Shown here in pieces: positions 41,453 through 45,106 of a stretch of 45,106 nt of DNA (its first letter is position 1; the number at the start of each line of letters is the position of its first letter). Position numbers and translations under genes: made by a program. Under the pieces are notes generated by a model that did not search any database, was not told where the DNA came from, and worked only from the letters and a program-made list of their open reading frames with translations. The DNA comes from a virus. Location of the stretch: the IMG/VR virus record IMGVR_UViG_3300023174_000277, positions 1 to 45,106 of that record. The stretch is one strand, 5' to 3'.

Positions 41453-41764
41453 ATGAGTGCACAAAAGCAAAATATTACCGCATTAATTTATGACCGCAAA
41501 GGTAGATTGATTAGTGCTGGTAAAAATAGTTATCATAAAACTCATCCACTTCAAGCAAAATTTGCTAAGCAAGTTGGGCTGCATCAAAAAATTTATCTTC
41601 ATGCTGAAGTTGATGCACTAGTTCGTCTCAAAGATTGGTCAAAAGCTTATAAAATTGTAGTAACCCGGCTAACTCGCGATGGTCAACCAGCGCTAGCTAA
41701 GCCTTGTCCCGTGTGTCAGCATATCATTAATATTTCTGGCATTAAAGTAATTGAACATACCTAA
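41453..41764 (+). CDS. Cytidine deaminase-fold protein
   Basis: 103 aa. Zinc-site motifs in order: H50-A-E52 in 'YLHAEVDALVRL' and P84-C85-P-V-C88 in 'KPCPVCQHII'. These are the H-A-E and P-C-x-x-C signatures of the cytidine/deoxycytidylate deaminase superfamily. It is shorter than T4 dCMP deaminase (193 aa), so it could act on free nucleotide, nucleic acid or another amine; substrate unknown. Preceded by a middle-type promoter, consistent with nucleotide metabolism. Confidence 0.8.
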   Translation: MSAQKQNITALIYDRKGRLISAGKNSYHKTHPLQAKFAKQVGLHQKIYLHAEVDALVRLKDWSKAYKIVVTRLTRDGQPALAKPCPVCQHIINISGIKVIEHT

Positions 41765-41777
41765 ACTATACTAAATT

Positions 41778-42011
41778 ATGACTACTAAAACCTTTGAACT
41801 CTCCCGTCGTAACAAGCGTTTGTTTGATGTTAATAGCGAAATTGATATTGAACTATACCGTGAATATCTAATTAATAATGGTTGGGGTAAGGGTGGGTGT
41901 CCATTCATTATTGAATATCCATTTAATGGTGTACCAGAAATGATTAATTTTAAGCTTATCCGAAAATTTCTGGGAGTTAAAGATAAAACTGTTAGTGAAG
42001 GTGCAGCTTGA
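41778..42011 (+). CDS. Hypothetical protein
   Basis: 77 aa. Begins 'MTTKTFELSRRNKRLFDVNS' and contains 'YREYLINNGWGKGGCPFIIEYPFNGVPEMI', a compact Gly/Pro-rich middle followed by a helix. Related-looking small proteins occur in other T4-like phages but no function is known to me. The stop (TGA) overlaps a possible TTG start of a 30-aa frame. Confidence 0.55.
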   Translation: MTTKTFELSRRNKRLFDVNSEIDIELYREYLINNGWGKGGCPFIIEYPFNGVPEMINFKLIRKFLGVKDKTVSEGAA

Positions 42012-42100
42012 ATAAGTGTATTGCTAGTATTAAACTAAATGAAAAGAAGTTTGAAACTTTTGTGACTATTATTAAGGAATATTATAATGAAGCTCAATAA
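42008..42100 (+). CDS. Possible 30-aa peptide with TTG start
   Basis: TTG 42008 overlaps the previous stop (TTGA) with GAAGG 7 nt upstream; the 30-residue frame is Lys/Glu-rich and helical ('KFETFVTIIKEYYNEAQ') and runs 14 nt into the protease gene. Could be a coupling peptide for the next gene or chance. Confidence 0.3.
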   Translation: MNKCIASIKLNEKKFETFVTIIKEYYNEAQ

Positions 42101-44129
42101 ACTTTTTATTGCTATTACTGCCGCATTTTCTACTTCGGCATATGCTGCAGGAACTACCTCAGCAGTTGAAAAATCATTCTCTGTATCAGCATATTCAATT
42201 GGTGTACAATCAGCTTATACACTAAATGCTACCGGCTCTGGTATCCGTGTTGGTGTTATTGACACTGGTCTTACTGATTTTACTAAGCAACTTACTGGTA
42301 GGATTTATGCTCCATATGACGTAACAACTAAAAGTAGTGATGTTACTGATAAGTTACTTCACGGCACAAAGGTTGTTGGTATTATTGGTGCAGCTATGGA
42401 TGGTGTTGGTATTTCTGGAGTTGCTCCAGATGTAACAATTATTCCAGTTAAGGTATTTTCTCCTTCGGGTCTTGCTACAAATCAAAATATTTTTGATGGT
42501 GTTAATTATGCACTTCAAAACGGCGCACGGATTATTAATTTATCATTAGAATCTGTTGGAACAACTGCTCCTGATACATATGTTCGTCAAGCAGTAAATT
42601 CAAATGCATTAGTTGTTATTGCTGCAGGAAATAATGGATTAACTAATCCTTCTGCTGTTGCGTCATTTGCAAATCAAACTTGGGCAAATGGCCAAGTAAT
42701 TGTTGTTGGTGCAGTTGATTCAAATAACACAATTATGTCATGGTCAAATAAGGCAGGTGCACAAAAGAATTTTTATCTAGTTGCACCTGGTAATAATGTA
42801 ATTACTACTTGTACAACTGGATATTGTTTTGGTACAGGCACTTCATTTGCTGCACCATTTGTTTCAGGTGCAGCTGCATCAGTGATGAGTAATTGGAAGT
42901 ATTTAACTGCTAATCAAACCGCAGATATTCTATTTAAGACTGCAACTGATCTAGGCGCACCGGGCACAGATGAAGTATATGGCCGCGGTATGGTTAACCT
43001 TGCTAAGGCATTACAACCAATTGGTGATCTTAAGGTTGTAACTGGAACATCATCTTCTCCATCATCAGTTAAAGTTGCAAGTATTTCTACTGCAGTTAGT
43101 CCAGCACTAATGAATAGCCTTAGTACACAACAAATTAAAGTATCAGCATTTGATGATTATGGCCGAAATTATAATGTAAATCTATCAAATAGTTTCCATT
43201 CATATCGATCAACATATACACAAAAGATGTTCTCATCAAATGATATCATTGATTCAAATGGATTCAGTGTAGGTAATATTAAGTTTAATTCTGTGTCTTC
43301 ATATAATGCTGAAACAAAATCAACAAATATTCTTGCTGCATCACTAATTCAAAGTAATGATAACTCAACTTATGCAATGGGTTTTGGTGGAACATCTAAT
43401 CAGTTTTTTGGACTAAATATGCCAATGCTATCTGAAGTTACATCAAATTCATACGTTTCAAATTTGATCCCAAATCATTCTTATATGGGTTATTCGTATA
43501 ATCTTAATGGTGCTAACTTTAAGATTGGATATGTAACAACTGCAGCATCAAATGTTCCAAATGCACAATCAAATGCTATCATGACAGAAATTGCATATAA
43601 GATGGATAATCTAAATACAGTATTTAGCTATGCTCAACTAAATGAATCTGGTGCACTTGGTAGCACTGGAAATATTTTTGGTAATACTGCAACATCAACA
43701 TATGGTATTTCAACTGCATATAATCTAAATGATTATACATTTGCTGCTAATTATGGGATTGGGTATAGTACTGGAAATAATTCAAATATTCTATCAGTTT
43801 CAGATGTAAAAACAGTAACTTGGGGTTTGGGTGTAGCTAAGTCAAAGATTATGTCTGATTTTGATTCAGTATCATTTTCAGTATATCAACCAATGGCAGT
43901 CACATCTGGTAACTTTAATGTAAATGCTAGTGTAGGTGTAACAGATAATGGAACACCAATTGTGCAAAATCGTTCATATAATCTAAGTACATTTGCTCCA
44001 GTAAATACTGAACTTAAATATACAAATCGATTAACTGATGCTTCAAATCTAACCGTAAGTTTAATTAATCAACAATCATCGGGTTTTACTGATAAGGCCG
44101 CTGTTGTTAAGTATAATCTAAAGTTTTAA
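42087..44129 (+). CDS. Secreted subtilisin-family (S8) autotransporter-like protease
   Basis: 680 aa. Residues 1-20 are a classic signal peptide (Lys-rich start, 'LFIAITAAFSTSAYA'), cleavage likely after Ala20. The S8 domain spans about 50-315: Asp59 in 'GVIDTGL', His92 in 'LLHGTKVVGII', oxyanion Asn182 in 'AAGNNG', Ser253 in 'GTGTSFAAPFVSG'. All catalytic residues are intact. Residues about 330-680 are Ser/Asn/Thr-rich with regular alternating strands and end in 'VVKYNLKF', a terminal aromatic as in outer-membrane barrels, so an autotransporter-type translocator is likely. It would be exported by host Sec and placed at the cell surface. Very unusual beside T4 replication genes; a host-derived gene is likely. 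Function (surface shaving, superinfection exclusion, release) is inference. Confidence 0.85.
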   Translation: MKLNKLFIAITAAFSTSAYAAGTTSAVEKSFSVSAYSIGVQSAYTLNATGSGIRVGVIDTGLTDFTKQLTGRIYAPYDVTTKSSDVTDKLLHGTKVVGIIGAAMDGVGISGVAPDVTIIPVKVFSPSGLATNQNIFDGVNYALQNGARIINLSLESVGTTAPDTYVRQAVNSNALVVIAAGNNGLTNPSAVASFANQTWANGQVIVVGAVDSNNTIMSWSNKAGAQKNFYLVAPGNNVITTCTTGYCFGTGTSFAAPFVSGAAASVMSNWKYLTANQTADILFKTATDLGAPGTDEVYGRGMVNLAKALQPIGDLKVVTGTSSSPSSVKVASISTAVSPALMNSLSTQQIKVSAFDDYGRNYNVNLSNSFHSYRSTYTQKMFSSNDIIDSNGFSVGNIKFNSVSSYNAETKSTNILAASLIQSNDNSTYAMGFGGTSNQFFGLNMPMLSEVTSNSYVSNLIPNHSYMGYSYNLNGANFKIGYVTTAASNVPNAQSNAIMTEIAYKMDNLNTVFSYAQLNESGALGSTGNIFGNTATSTYGISTAYNLNDYTFAANYGIGYSTGNNSNILSVSDVKTVTWGLGVAKSKIMSDFDSVSFSVYQPMAVTSGNFNVNASVGVTDNGTPIVQNRSYNLSTFAPVNTELKYTNRLTDASNLTVSLINQQSSGFTDKAAVVKYNLKF

Positions 44130-44138
44130 GGTGAAAAT

Positions 44139-44513
44139 ATGGAACGCGTAATTCGTGATGGTAAGGTTGCAGTATTGTATTCTCCTGGTTGGGGTTCTGG
44201 TTGGTTTACCTGGAATCATAATGAAGAACTTTTATATGATCCTATCATTGTAGAAATGGTTGAATCACGAGCAAGGCTTTTGCCACCAGAAGACGTAGAA
44301 AATCTTAATTCATTTTGGAATGAAGAAAATGAATGGACATCAAAGATTATTGATTATTGTCGTGAGAAATATACTAATGATAATTACTACTTTGGTGGAG
44401 CAAATGACTTAGAAATCAAATGGATTCCAGTTGGAACTCGCTTTAGAATTGAAGAACACGATGGGAATGAGGTGATTGTTCTAGAAGGTGAAGATCAATG
44501 GATGGTTGCATAA
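44139..44513 (+). CDS. Conserved hypothetical phage protein
   Basis: 124 aa. 'VAVLYSPGWGSGWFTWN' followed by 'LLYDPIIVEMVES' and later 'NDLEIKWIPVGTRFRIEEHDGNEVIVLE' is a pattern seen in small hypothetical proteins of various phages. Trp-rich start, acidic middle and a C-terminal beta domain. No known activity. Starts 9 nt after the protease stop (GGTG upstream), probably cotranscribed. Confidence 0.65.
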   Translation: MERVIRDGKVAVLYSPGWGSGWFTWNHNEELLYDPIIVEMVESRARLLPPEDVENLNSFWNEENEWTSKIIDYCREKYTNDNYYFGGANDLEIKWIPVGTRFRIEEHDGNEVIVLEGEDQWMVA

Positions 44514-44520
44514 ATTTATT

Positions 44521-44548
44521 TCAACTTAATTCAAAAATATGTTATTAT
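44521..44548 (+). promoter_or_regulatory. Possible middle-type promoter before gene 43
   Basis: TCAACT 44521-44526, 16 nt, TATTAT 44543-44548, 29 nt before the polymerase ATG. The -10 and spacing fit the set; the -35 is a weak match. Confidence 0.4.
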
Positions 44549-44577
44549 ATGGTAAGTTAAAATTTTGATTGGATAAG

Positions 44578-45106
44578 ATGTATACTAATGTTATTAGGTA
44601 TGGAAACAAAATGCTCGTCCGTGGATATAATCATGGACGAGCATTTCTTCGCAAAGATGATTTTAAACCTACACTATTTGTAGATGGAAAAAAATATTCA
44701 AATATTGAATCAAAGTATAAAACTTTGAGTGGTAAAACTGTATATCCTATTAATCCAGGGTCAATGCGTGATTGCAAAGATTTTATGGAACAATATGAAA
44801 ATGTTGAAGGATTTGGTATTTATGGCTTGACTCAATATGAATATCAATATATTTCAGAAGAATATCCAAATGAAATTGAATTCGATCCTAAGCTAATTAA
44901 GATTGTTACTATTGATATTGAAACTGCAACAGAAAACGGATTTCCAAACGTTAAAACTGCAAATGAAGAAATTCTTTTGATATCCATTATGGATAATACT
45001 ACAAAGAATCGTATTACATTTGGTTGTGGTGAATTTGAATCTACTGATGATAAAGTCAAATACATTAAATGTAATGATGAAATGCATTTAATTAAAAGAT
45101 TTTTAA
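44578..45106 (+). CDS. 43: DNA polymerase gp43 (family B), 5' part
   Basis: 176 complete codons, open to the window edge, so partial. Begins 'MYTNVIRYGNKMLVRGYN', an N-terminal domain typical of T4-like polymerases of aquatic phages. 'IKIVTIDIETATENGFP' carries the Exo I motif D-I-E of the 3'-5' proofreading exonuclease at about residues 110-112. The rest (palm, fingers) lies beyond the window. It would work with gp45, gp44/62 and RegA encoded about 6-9 kb upstream. Confidence 0.92.
   Translation, partial: MYTNVIRYGNKMLVRGYNHGRAFLRKDDFKPTLFVDGKKYSNIESKYKTLSGKTVYPINPGSMRDCKDFMEQYENVEGFGIYGLTQYEYQYISEEYPNEIEFDPKLIKIVTIDIETATENGFPNVKTANEEILLISIMDNTTKNRITFGCGEFESTDDKVKYIKCNDEMHLIKRFL

Noticed and set aside
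1-45106. tRNA genes, integrase, attachment sites, insertion sequences
   Set aside because: The only TTCGATTC-type T-loop with a pairing stem found is in the tmRNA; no integrase or transposase motif and no terminal repeats were seen. This is by eye, so a tRNA scan would be decisive.

Overview
The window is a stretch of a strictly lytic, T4-like (myovirus) phage genome, AT-rich, with almost every gene on the + strand in T4-like order. The one minus-strand gene is a homing endonuclease. The recognisable T4 core is gp13, gp14, gp15, gp17, gp18, gp19, gp20, gp21, gp22, gp23, UvsY, UvsW, gp55, gp47, gp46, gp45, gp44, gp62, RegA and the start of gp43. The host is not named by the sequence. Two things point to a Gram-negative, PQQ-using proteobacterium, plausibly a methylotroph such as Methylophilales: a 23-residue PqqA-type precursor peptide (38706-38777) and a circularly permuted tmRNA (about 40184-40428), a gene form known from alpha- and some betaproteobacteria and from cyanobacteria. 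This host assignment is inference.

Layout: 1-1.2 kb is a lysis cassette (small membrane protein, holin-like protein, GH24 endolysin). 1.2-8.7 kb codes for fibre or adhesin proteins, including an 890-aa coiled-coil repeat fibre and a 1146-aa fibre with 35 uninterrupted collagen triplets. 8.7-23.5 kb is the head, neck and tail block with T4-type late promoters (TATAAATA). Here the large terminase gene is split in two by an atypically split intein with a GIY-YIG endonuclease gene between the halves, and a second GIY-YIG gene sits directly before the tail tube gene, which appears to start at ATT. 23.6-25.3 kb is the reverse-strand Vsr/EDxHD-like homing endonuclease. 25.4-31.8 kb holds a tube-like structural protein and the recombination and late-transcription genes (UvsY, UvsW, gp55 sigma, gp47/gp46). 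31.8-35.6 kb holds a CobT-like VWA/HExxH protein, a CobS-like AAA+ ATPase and a dNTP-pyrophosphohydrolase-like protein. 35.6-38.4 kb is the replication block: clamp, clamp loader and RegA.

In T4, regA is followed directly by gene 43. Here the two are separated by about 6 kb of accessory genes (38.4-44.5 kb): pqqA, rubrerythrin, a Bfd-like [2Fe-2S] protein, the permuted tmRNA, Hsp20, a deaminase-like protein, and a 680-aa secreted subtilisin with what looks like an autotransporter barrel. This is the most unusual part of the window and reads as a host-takeover and stress module: cofactor precursor supply, peroxide/iron handling, ribosome rescue, protein folding and cell-surface proteolysis.

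Two promoter classes can be read. T4-like late promoters (TATAAATA) precede virion genes, consistent with the window's own gp55. A second class, GTACAT or a close variant, then exactly 16 nt, then TANNAT, precedes the middle/early genes (gp55, CobT-like, CobS-like, dNTP hydrolase, clamp, the 39.3-kb small genes, deaminase, probably gp43). At gp55 it occurs as a divergent pair built on a perfect 13-bp inverted repeat. Hairpin terminators with GAAA or TTCG tetraloops close the fibre and capsid units.
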